A stretch of DNA of 64,000 bases from Roseiarcus sp963770035 (GTDB lineage: Bacteria > Pseudomonadota > Alphaproteobacteria > Rhizobiales > Beijerinckiaceae): NCBI GenBank assembly GCA_963770035.1, contig CAVYON010000005.1, positions 1 through 64,000 on the forward strand, written 5' to 3'. Each line of letters starts with the position of its first letter. The first letter of the stretch is position 1. Below, one piece after another: positions 25,336 to 35,823 of the stretch. The translations under genes were made by a program, and so were the position numbers. A model generated the notes under the pieces. The model was not told the origin of the DNA, made no database searches, and was given only the letters and a program-made list of their open reading frames with translations.

Positions 25336-25923
25336 ATGTCGCTGAAGATCCTGCTCGTCGACTCCGATCCCGCTCGCGCGCGCTCGCTCGAGCGGACGCT
25401 GGCGGACGCGGGATTTGCGCACGTGTCGCGCGCGGACACGGATGACGACCTCGTCGACGCAGTCCGCCGGCTCACGCCCGACCTCGTCATTTTCGACATG
25501 GCGCTTCCGGACCGCGACGCCTTGGAAGGCATCCGGGCGCTGTCGTCCAGCGCGCCGAGGCCGATTGTCATGTTCTCCGACAAGGACGACCCGGCTTTCG
25601 TAGCGGACGCGATCGACGCGGGCGTCTGCTCGTACAATCTCGCCGGCGTCTCTGACCGCGACATGAAGGCGATCGTCGCCTCGGCGGTCGCGCATTTCCG
25701 GCGCTACGCCAAGGTCGAGACCGAGCTTGCGGCGGCGACCGCGCAACTCGAAGAGCGACGCGTCATCGAGCGCGCCAAAGCCCTTCTGATGGCCGAGCGC
25801 AAGATCACCGAGCCGCAGGCCTACCGTTGGCTGCGCAACAAGGCGATGAACGACAATCGCCGGATCGCGCAAGTCGCCGCCGACCTCATCATAGACCAGG
25901 ACGCCGATGGACTGCTCAAATGA
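25336..25923 (+). CDS. nasT: NasT, ANTAR-domain response regulator (antiterminator)
   Basis: A 195-residue regulator. The receiver-like domain has VDSD at the N-terminus and Asp near VIFDMALPD. The C-terminal ANTAR domain binds RNA (ERRVIERAKALLMAERKITE, QAYRWLRNKAMNDNRRIAQV). NasT prevents termination in the leader of nitrate-assimilation operons and is held inactive by NasS without nitrate. Its stop overlaps the nasS start in ATGA. The likely target leader is at about 28210-28372. Confidence 0.92.
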   Translation: MSLKILLVDSDPARARSLERTLADAGFAHVSRADTDDDLVDAVRRLTPDLVIFDMALPDRDALEGIRALSSSAPRPIVMFSDKDDPAFVADAIDAGVCSYNLAGVSDRDMKAIVASAVAHFRRYAKVETELAAATAQLEERRVIERAKALLMAERKITEPQAYRWLRNKAMNDNRRIAQVAADLIIDQDADGLLK

Positions 25924-27092
25924 GTGACGCTGTCTCCTCCTCCCGCTCTGCGCCCGGACGAAAAATCGCGATCGGCCTCCTGCGGCTGACCAACTCGGCC
26001 CCGGCGATCGTCGCCCACGAGTTCGGCTTCTTCGCCGACGAGGGCCTCGATGTCGCGCTGTCGGTCGAGCCGTCGTGGGCGAACGTCGCCGATAAGCTGA
26101 CCTATGGCGCGCTCGACGCGGCGATCATCGTGCCGCCGCTGGCCTTCGCCGTCTCGCTCGGTCTGCGCGGGCCGGCCGAGCCGCTGATCATTCCCTACAG
26201 CATGAGCCTCGGCGGCGACACGATCACGCTGGCCAAAGGCCTTGCCGACGAGCTCCGCGACGAGGCGCGCGGCGTCGGTTACGGCGCGGCGCTCGCGGCG
26301 CGGCTCAAGGCGTCCGGGGGCGGCCGGACGCTGGCCGTCGTTCACGACTATTCCAACCATAATCTGGCGCTGCGCTACTGGCTCGCCGCGGCCGGGGCCC
26401 TCGCCGAGCGCGACTACGACGTCGTCGTCACGCCCCCGGCGCGCATGGTCGAGGCGCTACGCTCGGGCAGGATCGCCGGCTTCTGCGCCGGCGCGCCTTG
26501 GGGCGACATCGCCGAGCGCGCGGGCGTCGGCGCGACGGTCGCCACATCCGGCGACGTCTGGCTGAACGGGCCGGGCAAGGCGCTCGCCGTGCGTGAGCGG
26601 TGGAGCGAGGCCAACCCCAAGGCGCTCGCGGGCCTTTTGCGCGCGCTCTATCGCGCGGCCCGCTTTTGCGACGCGCCGGCCAATGCGACCTATGTCGCCT
26701 CGCTGCTCTCGCGCCGGGCGTGGCTCGCGGTCGACAGCCACGCCATTCTGTCGTCGCTGCCAGGGACCGTAGGGCGCAACCAGTCGCGCTTCCACGACCA
26801 CGCAGCCACCTACCCCTGGCGCTCGCATGCGCTCTGGTTTCTCACGCAGATGACGCGCTGGGGCCTGATCGAGAAGGGCCTGCCGCTCGCCGCGGTCGCC
26901 GAGCGCGTCTATCGGCCGGACCTCTATGCCGCCGCGCTCGCGCCGGCCGGCGCGCCGATCCCCGCCGTGGACCGGAAGCGGGAGGGCGACCATGCGGCGG
27001 ATTGGTCGCTGCCGGCCTCGCCGGCTCCGATCCCGATGGGGCCGGACCTTTTCTGCGACGGCGCCGTGTTCGATCCGGCGGACCTCCCCTAG
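25920..27092 (+). CDS. nasS: NasS, nitrate/nitrite-sensing NrtA-like protein
   Basis: A 390-residue soluble protein of the NrtA/CmpA substrate-binding fold, without a signal peptide. That marks it as the cytoplasmic sensor NasS and not a transporter component. Family stretches are IAIGLLRLTNSAPAIVAHE, GFFADEGLDVALSVEPSWAN, DAAIIVPPLAFAVSLG, VVHDYSNHNLALRYWLAAAG and QSRFHDHAATYPWRSHALWF. It binds NasT when nitrate is absent. Confidence 0.93.
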   Translation: MSDAVSSSRSAPGRKIAIGLLRLTNSAPAIVAHEFGFFADEGLDVALSVEPSWANVADKLTYGALDAAIIVPPLAFAVSLGLRGPAEPLIIPYSMSLGGDTITLAKGLADELRDEARGVGYGAALAARLKASGGGRTLAVVHDYSNHNLALRYWLAAAGALAERDYDVVVTPPARMVEALRSGRIAGFCAGAPWGDIAERAGVGATVATSGDVWLNGPGKALAVRERWSEANPKALAGLLRALYRAARFCDAPANATYVASLLSRRAWLAVDSHAILSSLPGTVGRNQSRFHDHAATYPWRSHALWFLTQMTRWGLIEKGLPLAAVAERVYRPDLYAAALAPAGAPIPAVDRKREGDHAADWSLPASPAPIPMGPDLFCDGAVFDPADLP

Positions 27093-27611
27093 GCGCCGCG
27101 GGCGCGGCGGGGCGTCCGCCAGCGGGTGTCGGGAGCGACCGCGGTTTTTGGTTCAAACTCTTGTGTTTTCAAAGGGTTAGGTCCGCATTTCGCTGATTCT
27201 TCAACGAGGGATTCAACGATTCCAATGGGTTACGGGGAGGTTGGGGTTTGGCGGCGCCTCGCTGCCGGATCTGCAGCGTGCGCAGTTGCTGAATCTGCTG
27301 CTCGCTTGCCCTGGCAGGTCCGGATGCGGTTGCCCCGCCGCCGGTTCGGCTTGACGACCCGGCTGCCGCGGCGCTCGTTGCGCCGGCAGCGGTTGGCGGC
27401 GCAATTCGGCGTAGATCACAAACCCGTTGCGGCCTGCTATTGTTTCAACTGCGGGCGCAAAATTCAGCAGGCGATCCGGCCTCGGAACTCAGCGCGGCGC
27501 ATGCTATCGAAGGCGCAGGCGCCGGCATGTCGACATGGCCGGCGGTCGGCGCGGCGGTTCAAGCGCGACCCCGCCGGGCGGCGTAATCGTTGCGAAAAGG
27601 AAAGCGGCCCC
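27093..27611. other. Intergenic region, no gene recognised
   Basis: It starts with a GC-rich hairpin, CGCCGC-GGGC-GCGGCG (27094-27109), without a T tract, a weak terminator candidate for nasTS. Open frames in the rest are Arg/Pro-rich shadows of GC-rich DNA and match nothing recognised. The distal part includes the globin ribosome site (GAAAAGGAAAG). Confidence 0.4.
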
Positions 27612-28035
27612 ATGACTCCGACAGACATCGGTCTTGTGCAGTCGTCCTTCGCCAGGGTCGCGCCTTTGGCCGACGAGGCCGGGACGATCTTCTACCAGCG
27701 CTTTTTCGAGATCGCGCCCGAGGTCAAGCCGCTCTTTCGCGGCGACATGGACGAACAGGGCCGCATGTTCATGTCGATGCTCACCGTGGCGGTCAACGGT
27801 CTCGGCACTTTCGAACTCGCTCGTGCCCGCCTTGCGCGATCTTGCGGTTCGCCACGCCGGCTTCGGCGTCAAGGCCGAGCACTATGCGCCGCTCGGCGCC
27901 GCCCTCATCTGGGTCATGGAGCAGAACCTCGGCGAGGGCTTCACAGAGGAGGTTCGCAGCGCCTGGATTTCGGTCTATGGCGCGCTCTCCCAGGTCATGA
28001 TCGAGGCGGCCTATGGGGGTGGGATCGAGCCCTGA
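27612..28035 (+). CDS. Single-domain bacterial globin, frameshifted here
   Basis: A globin of about 140 residues that would bind O2 or NO at haem. It begins MTPTDIGLVQSSFARVAPLA, then GTIFYQRFFEIAPEVKPLF and RGDMDEQGRMFMSMLTVAV. One base is gained near 27826-27832, after which the second frame gives LVPALRDLAVRHAGFGVKAEHY (proximal His region) and the C-terminal helix SAWISVYGALSQVMIEAAY. In nitrate-assimilation clusters such globins probably detoxify NO formed from nitrite. The frameshift may be a sequencing error. Confidence 0.85.
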
Positions 28036-28085
28036 TCGGCGGCAGCCGCGAGGCGGGGAACGCCGCTCTGAGCGCCTGATTTTTC

Positions 28086-28100
28086 TTGTGCGTTGCACAA
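28086..28100. promoter_or_regulatory. Palindrome TTGTGC-N3-GCACAA upstream of the sigma54 promoter
   Basis: TTGTGCGTTGCACAA lies about 85-100 bp upstream of the -24/-12 element, the typical distance for an NtrC-type upstream activator site. Part of the motif (GCAC/GTGC) resembles NtrC half-sites, but the spacing is shorter than the classical site. Confidence 0.5.
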
Positions 28101-28183
28101 GTCTTGATCAGCGCGTGCGGGCATTTGGGCGCCGGCAAGCTTCCACCCCTAGATAAGCCTCTGATATTGCTGAACGGCTACCT

Positions 28184-28199
28184 TGGCACGAGCTTTGCT
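28184..28199 (+). promoter_or_regulatory. Sigma54-type (-24/-12) promoter of the nitrate-assimilation operon
   Basis: TGGCACGAGCTTTGCT matches TGGCAC-N5-TTGCW exactly. Transcription would start near 28211 and run into the transporter gene at 28373 through a leader of about 160 bases. Confidence 0.8.
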
Positions 28200-28210
28200 T
28201 CCAAGGGAAC

Positions 28211-28372
28211 GTCCGCGTCGTGAGACTGCGCGGGCTGGCCAGCGCCAACGGCGGCGCGCGCCACAACAGGCGGCTCGAAGCCGCCCTGATCGATCGGCGA
28301 GCCAATGGCGGTTCGCCCCCGGACTTGGGTCCGGCGGCGCAGATCATGCGCCGGGATTGAAAGCCTCCTCCT
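28211..28372 (+). promoter_or_regulatory. Structured mRNA leader, candidate NasT (ANTAR) target
   Basis: The leader can form several hairpins: GGCGGCT-CGA-AGCCGCC (28272-28288), CCGGAC-TTGG-GTCCGG (near 28318-28335) and GCGCA-GATCA-TGCGC (near 28337-28351). NasT-type regulators bind paired hairpins in such leaders to prevent termination. The hexaloop consensus and a terminator U tract were not clearly found, so the role is inferred from nasT-nasS nearby. Confidence 0.45.
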
Positions 28373-29590
28373 ATGAACCGCGGATTTCTTCGCGCCGGGC
28401 ATCTGCCCACGCTCGTCGCAGCGTTCCTCTATTTTGACGTCAGCTTCATGGTCTGGGTGATCCTCGGACCGCTGGCCGTGTTCATCGCCCGGGACCTGCA
28501 CCTCTCGCCCGCCGAGAAGGGCCTCATGGTCGCGACGCCGGTGCTGGCCGGCGCCGTGCTTCGCATCGTCACCGGTGTCCTTGCCGACCATCTGAAACCC
28601 CGCCTCACCGCCATCGTCATGCAGACGATCGTGATCGCGGGGCTCGCCGCTTTCTGGGCCTTCGGCGTCGCAAGCTTCGAGACGACGCTGGCGCTCGGCG
28701 TCGTGCTCGGCGTCGCCGGCGCGTCCTTCGCCGTCGCGCTGCCGCTCGCCTCCTACTGGTATCCCCCACAGCACCAGGGAACGGCGCTCGGCATCGCCGG
28801 CGCCGGCAATTCCGGCACTGTGCTCGCCGCCCTGTTCGCGCCCTCGCTTGCGGTCGCGCTCGGTTGGCGGAACGTCCTCGGCCTCGCCATCATCCCGCTC
28901 GCCATCGTGCTCGCCCTGTTCATCCTGCTCGCCAAGAACAGCCCGCGGAGTCCGGCGCGCAAATCGCTCAAGGACTATGCCGAGATCCTCGGCTTCGCCG
29001 ACGCCTGGTGGCTGATGGCGTTTTATTGTGTGACCTTCGGCGGTTTCGTCGGCCTCAGTTCGTTCCTGCCGATCTACTTCAACGACCAGTACGGCCTCTC
29101 GCCGGTCGCCGCCGGCTATTGCACCGCGGCCTGCGTGTTCGCCGGTTCGTTCGTCAGGCCATTCGGCGGCGCGGTCGCCGATCGGATCGGCGGCGTCAAG
29201 GCGCTGAGCTTCGTCTATGGCCTCGTCGCGGTCCTGCTGCTGATCGTCAGCCGCGGCATCCCGAACCTGATGGTCGCGCTGCCGCTGATCATCGTCACGA
29301 TGGGCGCGCTCGGCGCGGGCAACGGGGCGGTGTTCCAGATCGTACCGCAGCGCTTTGCCCGCAACGTTGGAGTCGTCACGGGCCTCGTCGGCGCGACCGG
29401 CGGGGTCGGCGGGTTCTATCTCGCCGCCAGCCTCGGCTACGCCAAGCAGTTCACCGGCGGCTACGGGATCGGGCTCGCGATCTTCGCCTTCCTCGCGCTC
29501 GCCGCGCTGACCGCCCTCACAAGCGTCAGCATCCGCTGGCGCCGCACCTGGCTCGACCGGTCGGCGGCGCTCGCCGCCGCCAGCGCCTGA
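28373..29590 (+). CDS. Nitrate/nitrite transporter, NNP family (MFS)
   Basis: A 405-residue protein with 12 predicted membrane helices. Nitrate-signature stretches AGAGNSGTVLAALFAPSLA and GALGAGNGAVFQIVPQRFA are present. So is the motif SPAEKGLMVATPVLAGAVLR between helices 2 and 3. It imports nitrate for the assimilatory enzymes encoded downstream. Of the nas genes it is the first behind the sigma54 promoter. The frame is intact. Confidence 0.93.
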   Translation: MNRGFLRAGHLPTLVAAFLYFDVSFMVWVILGPLAVFIARDLHLSPAEKGLMVATPVLAGAVLRIVTGVLADHLKPRLTAIVMQTIVIAGLAAFWAFGVASFETTLALGVVLGVAGASFAVALPLASYWYPPQHQGTALGIAGAGNSGTVLAALFAPSLAVALGWRNVLGLAIIPLAIVLALFILLAKNSPRSPARKSLKDYAEILGFADAWWLMAFYCVTFGGFVGLSSFLPIYFNDQYGLSPVAAGYCTAACVFAGSFVRPFGGAVADRIGGVKALSFVYGLVAVLLLIVSRGIPNLMVALPLIIVTMGALGAGNGAVFQIVPQRFARNVGVVTGLVGATGGVGGFYLAASLGYAKQFTGGYGIGLAIFAFLALAALTALTSVSIRWRRTWLDRSAALAAASA

Positions 29591-29640
29591 TCCCGCCCGC
29601 CGCCGGCAGAGCCAAAATGAAACGAGATGAAAGAGCGCGG

Positions 29641-30045
29641 CAGGCCCTCATCCGGCCCTTCGGGCCACCTTCCCCCCGAGGGGGAAGGGCGCTCCCCCCT
29701 CTCCCACGCTACGGGATGCACATATCTTTTAGCGGTCGGGCTCCGCTCAACGGCGGCTGGCGTCCCCGCCCCCCACCGCCCGTCGACAGACGGGCGTCCT
29801 TCCGGACGCCCTATGGTGGGGGCGGGACAGGGTGGGGGGTCGCGCTCACTTCTCATCTGGCGCTGGAAGGGCTCCGAACTGTCCGAGTTCGGCGCGACCC
29901 CCCTCCTCGATCCTCCCCCACAAGGGGGGAGGAAGCCGCCCTCCAAGCGTGGGGCATGGCGGCAGAGGGCTGCGGGAGATGTGTGCATCCCGTAGCTCTC
30001 CCACGGGGAGAGGGAAGCGGCCGAAGGCCGCCGGGTGAGAGTTCG
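29641..30045. repeat. Long intergenic fold-back repeat
   Basis: The 550-bp gap between the transporter and nirB is filled by palindromic, C- and G-run-rich sequence. GCTACGGGATGCACA (about 29709-29723) recurs inverted as TGTGCATCCCGTAGC (about 29980-29994). CCCTCATCCGGCCCTTCGGG at the left mirrors GGCCGAAGGCCGCCGGGTGAGA at the right, and GGTGGGGGCGGG pairs with CCCGCCCCCCACC nearer the centre. This is a typical alphaproteobacterial intergenic repeat and no protein is supported. Confidence 0.65.
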
Positions 30046-30140
30046 CCTCGGCTCCAACCTTCTTCGTTTCGTTCGTAGTGGCGTCGCCACCCTCACCCCC
30101 TTCACGCGCGGTAGGCGCGCCAAAGATCGGATTTCCCTCC

Positions 30141-32651
30141 ATGCACCACCTTCAAAAGGAAGCCATTGAGGCGGCAGCGTCGCCCGCGCCGCGTCAGCGC
30201 CTCGTCATCATCGGCAACGGCATGTCGCCGGGCCGCGCGCTGGAAAGACTGTTCGAAGCCGCTCCCGAGGCCTACGAGGTCACGATCTTCAACGCCGAGC
30301 CGCGCGTCAATTACGATCGCATCATGCTGTCGCCGGTCCTGTCGGGCGAGAAGACCTTCGATCAGATCGTCATCCACGGCGACGGCTGGTACGTCGATCA
30401 CGGCGTCACGCTCTATAAGGGCCACCGCGTCGTCGCGATCGACCGCGACGCCAAGACCGTGACCTCCGAGCATGGCGTCGTCGCCCGCTACGACAAGCTG
30501 ATCGTCGCGACGGGTTCGACGCCGATCGTCATCCCCGTGCCGGGATCGAAGCTCGCCGGCGTCCTCACCTACCGCGATCTCGACGACGTCACCGCGATGC
30601 TGCTTGCGGCGAAGTCCCGCGGCGCCGCGGTCGTGATCGGCGGCGGCCTGCTCGGCCTCGAAGCCGCCATCGGCCTCAAGGAACAGGGCATGGAGGTCAG
30701 CGTCATCCATCTCATGCCGACGCTGATGGAGCGCCAGCTCGACCCGCCCTCGGGCTTCCTCTTGAAGGAAGCGATCGAGGCGCGCGGCGTGAAGGTCTTC
30801 ACCAGGGCCAACACGAAAGAGATTTTGGGGACAGACCCTGGCAAAGGCCCCCCACGCGTGCGCGCCGTCCTGCTCGACGACGGAACCGAGCTTCAGGCCG
30901 ACCTCGTCGTCATGGCGGTCGGCATCCGGCCGAGCGCCGCGCTCGCGCGCGACGCCGGGCTCACGGTCAACCGCGGGATCGTGGTCGGGCCGGACATGCG
31001 CACGAGCGACCCCGACATCTTCGCGCTCGGCGAATGCGCCGAGGCGCACGGTCAATGCTTCGGCCTGGTCGCGCCCCTCTACGACATGGCGAGCGTGGTC
31101 GCCGGGCAGCTTGCCGGCGACGCGGCAGCCGCCTTCAACCCGAGTGCGACCGCGACCAAGCTCAAGGTGACCGGCATCGCCCTCTTCTCCGCCGGCGATT
31201 TTTCCGAGGGCGAGGACCGACAGGAGATCGTCCTGCGCGACGCCGCCCGCGGCGTCTATCGCCGCCTCGTGCTGAAGGACGATCGCCTGATCGGCGTCGT
31301 GCTCTATGGCGACGTGTCGCACGGCGCGTGGCTGTTCGACCTCCTGAAGCGCGGCGTCGACATTTCCGACCTTCGCGAGACCTTGATGTTCGGACCGGGC
31401 GCCGCGGGGGCGCCCCGCTGGACCCTACGGCGGCCGTTGCAGCGTTGCCGGATGATGCGGACATCTGCGGCTGCAACGGCGTATGCAAGGGCAAGATCGT
31501 CGAGGCGATCAAGGCGAAGGGGCTCAAGACCCTCGACCAGGTGCGCGCCCACACCAAGGCGTCCGCAAGCTGCGGCTCCTGCACCGGTCTCGTCGAACAG
31601 GTGATCCAGCTCACCCTCGGCGGCGCCTACGCCCCCGCAGCCGCCCAGCCGATGTGCGGCTGCACCGATCTCGGTCCCGACGACGTCCGCCGCCTGATCG
31701 TGGCGAAGGCGCTGAAATCCATCCCCGCCGTCATGCAGGCGCTGGCGTGGAAGACGTCATGCGGCTGCGCCAAGTGCCGGCCGGCGCTGAATTACTATCT
31801 GCTGGCGACCTGGCCGGGCGAATACCAGGACGACGGCCAGTCGCGCTTCATCAACGAGCGCGTCCACGCCAACATCCAGAAGGACGGGACCTATTCGGTC
31901 GTGCCGCGCATGTGGGGCGGCGTGACCAGCGCCGCGGACCTGCGCGCCATCGCCGACGTGGTCGACAAGTTCGCCATTCCGACGGTGAAGGTCACCGGCG
32001 GGCAGCGGATCGATTTGCTTGGCGTGCGCAAGGAGCAGCTTCCGGCTGTCTGGGCCGACCTCAATGCCGCGGGCCTCATTTCCGGCGCCGCCTACGCCAA
32101 GGGCTTGCGGACGGTGAAGACCTGCGTCGGCTCGGACTGGTGCCGGTTCGGCACGCAGGATTCCACCGGGCTCGGGATCAAGCTGGAGAAATTCCTGTGG
32201 GGCTCGTGGACGCCGGCCAAGGTGAAGATGGCCGTCTCCGGCTGCCCACGCAATTGCGCGGAAGCGACCTGCAAGGACGTCGGCGTGATCTGCGTCGACA
32301 GCGGCTACGACATCGTGTTCGCCGGCGCCGCCGGGCTCGACATTCTGGGCACGCAGGCGCTCTGCCATGCGGATAGCGAGGCGGAGACGATCGAAATCGT
32401 CGCCGCCCTCGTCCAGCTCTACCGCGAGCAGGGGCGCTATCTCGAGCGCATCTACAAATGGGCGAAACGGGTCGGCGTCGAGTCGATCAAGGCGCAGGTC
32501 GTCGATGACCGCGACAAGCGGCGGGCGCTCTACGACCGCTTCGTGGTCTCGCAAAGCGTTCGCCCAGACCGATCCCTGGAGCGAGCGGGTCGCCGGCAAG
32601 GACGCGCACGAGTTCGCGCCGATCGCCGACCTCGCTCTGGCGGCGGAGTAA
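30141..32651 (+). CDS. nirB: Assimilatory NAD(P)H-nitrite reductase large subunit, frameshifted here
   Basis: It reduces nitrite to ammonium with six electrons. Domains in order are: FAD/NAD-binding oxidoreductase (LVIIGNGMSPGRALERL, AVVIGGGLLGLEAAIGL), two BFD-like [2Fe-2S] segments (CGCNGVCKGKIVEAIKAKG ... CGSC and CGCTDLG ... CGCAKC), and a sirohaem/4Fe-4S domain with TCVGSDWCRFGTQDS and SGCPRNCAEATCKD. Frameshifts lie near 31405-31413 (a G run) and near 32548-32556. Joined, the product is about 836 residues, normal for NirB, and ends ADLALAAE at 32651. Confidence 0.92.
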
Positions 32652-32656
32652 GACCC

Positions 32657-33012
32657 ATGACCGCATTCTGTCTGGACGGACATCGGCGCGCTCGATCAGA
32701 TCCCCCGTCGCGGCGCGCGCGTGGTGCGTACGCCCGAGGGTTGCGTCGCGGTGTTCCGCACCGCCGAGGATCAAGCCTTCGCGCTCGAGGACCGCTGCCC
32801 GCACAAGGGAGGCCCCTTGAGCCAGGGGATCGTGCACGGCAACAGCGTCACCTGCCCGCTGCACAACTGGGTCATGAGCCTCGAGACCGGCGAGGCGCAA
32901 GGGCGCGGACGAGGGCCGCGCGGCGACCTTTCCGCTCAAGGTCGAAGCCGGGCGCGTACTGATCGACCTCTCGGCGCTCGCCAACCGGCCGGCGCTCGGA
33001 AAGGCGTCGTGA
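32657..33012 (+). CDS. nirD: Nitrite reductase small subunit (Rieske type), frameshifted here
   Basis: About 115 residues when two indels are allowed for: WTDIGALDQIPRRGARVVRT, the Rieske ligands CPHKGG and CPLHNWV, and the C-terminal GRAATFPLKVEAGRVLIDLS. The frame changes near 32670 and near 32905. It lies 5 bp after nirB and its stop overlaps the nasA start (TGATG). NirD pairs with NirB in nitrite reduction. Confidence 0.88.
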
Positions 33013-35677
33013 TGGAGGAGGGCTGGACCCGCACGACCTGCCCCTATTGCGGGGTCGGCTGCGGCGTGCTGGCGCGCGCCACAGACGACGGCGGCGCGGA
33101 GATCAAGGGCGACCCCGACCATCCGGCCAATTATGGCCGGCTCTGCTCCAAGGGCTCGGCGCTCGGCGAGACGCTGTCGCTCGACGGCCGGCTGCTCGCG
33201 CCGATCGTCGACGGCGCCGAGACGAGCTGGAACGAGGCGCTCGACCGCGTCGCCGTGCGCTTTTCCGAGACGATCGCCGCGCATGGACCCGACAGCGTCG
33301 CCTTGTACGTCTCCGGCCAACTCCTGATCGAGGACTATTACGTCGCCAACAAGCTGATGAAGGGTTTTATCGGCTCGGCCAATATCGACACCAATTCGCG
33401 CCTGTGCATGGCGTCTTCGGTCGCCGGCCACCGCCGCGCCTTCGGCTCGGACACCGTGCCGGGTTGTTATGAGGACCTGGAGGAGGCCGACCTCGTGGTG
33501 CTGGTCGGCTCGAACCTCGCCTGGTGCCATCCGGTGCTGTTCCAGCGCCTGCTCGCGGCGCGCGAAAAGCGCGGGACGAAGATCGTCGCGATCGACCCGC
33601 GCGCGACCGCGACCACCGAGGCGGCCGACCTGCATCTGCCGATCGCGCCGGGCGCCGACGTCGCGCTGTTCTCCGCCCTGCTCGCCCATCTTGCGGAGAC
33701 GGGGCGGATCGACCGGCGCTATGTCGAGCGGCATACGGTCGGGCTCGAGGCGGCGCTCGCCGAGGCGCAGCGCCTTCGATCTCACCGCGACGGCAAGAAC
33801 GACCGAACTGACGCCGGACGCGCTGAAGACCCTCTACGACCTCTTCGCCCGCACCGAGCGCGTCGTCACCATCTACAGCCAGGGCGTCAACCAGTCCTCG
33901 GCCGGGACGGACAAGGTCAACGCCATCCTCAATTGCCATCTCGCCACTGGCCGCATCGGCCGGCCGGGCATGGGGCCGTTCTCGGTCACCGGCCAGCCGA
34001 ACGCCATGGGCGGGCGCGAGGTCGGCGGTCTCGCCAACATGCTCGCCGCCCACATGGAGATCGAGAATCCGGAGCATCGCCGCATCGTCCAGGATTTCTG
34101 GGGCTCGCCGACGATCGCGACGAAGCCGGGCCTGAAGGCGGTCGACCTGTTCCGCGCCGTCGAGGACGGCCAGGTCAAGGCGCTCTGGATCATGGGCACC
34201 AACCCGGCCGACAGCATGCCGGAAGCGGATCGGGTGCGCGCGGCGATCCGCAACTGCCCGTTCGTCGTGGTCTCCGACGTCTGCCGCTCAACCGACACGA
34301 CGGCGCTCGCCGACGTGCTGCTGCCGAGCGCGGCCTGGGGCGAGAAGGACGGAACGGTCACCAATTCCGAGCGGCGCATGTCGCGCCAGCGGGCGTTCCA
34401 CCCTCCGCCGGGCGAGGCGCTGCCGGACTGGCGGCAGATCTGCGATGTCGCCAAGCGCATGGGTTTCGGCGACGCCTTCGGCTATCGTTCGCCGGGCGAG
34501 ATTTTCCGCGAATATGTGCGCCTTACGGCGATCGAGAACGACGGCCGGCGCGACCTCGATCTCGGCGCGCTTGTCGACATTGCGGATGACGCCTACGCCG
34601 ACCTCGCGCCGTTCCAATGGCCGCGCCGCAAGGGCGAGGCGCCGGCCGAGACGCGCTTCTTCGCCGATGGCCGCTTCTACCATGCCGACGGCAAGGCGCG
34701 CTTCATCGCCACGCCCTTCCGCGCCCCGGCCGCTCGAACCAGCGCGCGCTTTCCGTTCCTCCTCAACACCGGCCGCATCCGCGACCAATGGCACACGATG
34801 ACCCGCACGGCGAAGACGCCGCGGCTGATGGCCCATATCGGCGAGCCCTTCGTCGAGATCCACCCCGAATGACGCGAGGACGATCGGCGTCGCCGCGGCG
34901 GACCTCGCCGAAATCGAGAGCGAACACGGTCGCGCTGTGCTGCGCGTGGTCGTCACCGAACGGCAGCGGCGGGGTTCGCTGTTCGCCCCGATGCACTGGA
35001 CGGACCAGTATTCCGCGCTGGCGCGAGTCAACGCCCTTGTCCCAGCCGTGGTCGACCCTGTCTCCGGCCAGCCGGAACTGAAGATTGCGGCCGTCTCGGC
35101 GACGCGCTACGCCGCCAATTGGTACGGCTTCGCGGTCTCGCGGCGGTCGATCGCGACCAAGGGGGCGGACTATTTCGCGATCGCGCCGGTGCGCGCCGGT
35201 TGGCGGGCCGAACTCGCGGGGACCACCCCGCCCGAACACTGGACGGCATTCGCCAGGATTGCGCTCGGGCTCGGCGACGACGGCGAAATCATCGCCTATC
35301 ACGACGCGGCGGCCGGTCAGCGCCGTTTCGTCGCTTTCGAGGGGGAGACCTTCGCCGGCGCGCTGTTTGTCGCGCGCGAGCCGGCCGCCGTCGCCCGCTC
35401 CTGGCTCGCCGATCGTCTCGGCGCGCCGATCGCGCCGCAGGACCGGCTGAGGCTGCTCGCCGGACGCCCCGGCGCGGAGGCGCGCGACCGCGGTCCGACC
35501 GTCTGCGCCTGCTTCGACGTCGGCCGCAACGAGATTGTCGAGGCCGCAACGCAGGGATGCGCGACGGTCGCCGCGATCGGCGCGCGCCTCAAGGCCGGCA
35601 CGAATTGCGGCTCCTGCCGCAGCGAAATCGCCCGGCTCGTTGGCGCCGAAGCGAGCCGCCAAGTCCAAGCCGGGTAA
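33012..35677 (+). CDS. nasA: Assimilatory nitrate reductase catalytic subunit, frameshifted here
   Basis: A molybdopterin enzyme that reduces nitrate to nitrite. The N-terminal 4Fe-4S motif is CPYCGVGCGV ... RLCSKG. The Mo-bis-MGD core follows (NTNSRLCMASSVAGHRRAFG, TIYSQGVNQSSAGTDKVNAI, NTGRIRDQWHTMTRT). The C-terminus adds a BFD-like [2Fe-2S] domain (CACFDVGRNEIVEAATQGC ... CGSC), as in NADH- or ferredoxin-linked NasA forms. Frameshifts lie near 33770-33778 and 34866-34872. Joined length is about 887 residues, normal for this type. It ends the nas operon. Confidence 0.92.
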
Positions 35678-35823
35678 CTCCCAAGCCGCCTGCAGCGCTC
35701 CCCTCCCCTTCGCCGATAGCGCGCCATCTGGGCAGTTGCCATCGGCCAGACTAGGCTGGCGCTGACAGGAGCGTGGCCATCGGGACCGCGTCCCCGCGCC
35801 ACCGGTGCGCCGAAAGGACGGCG

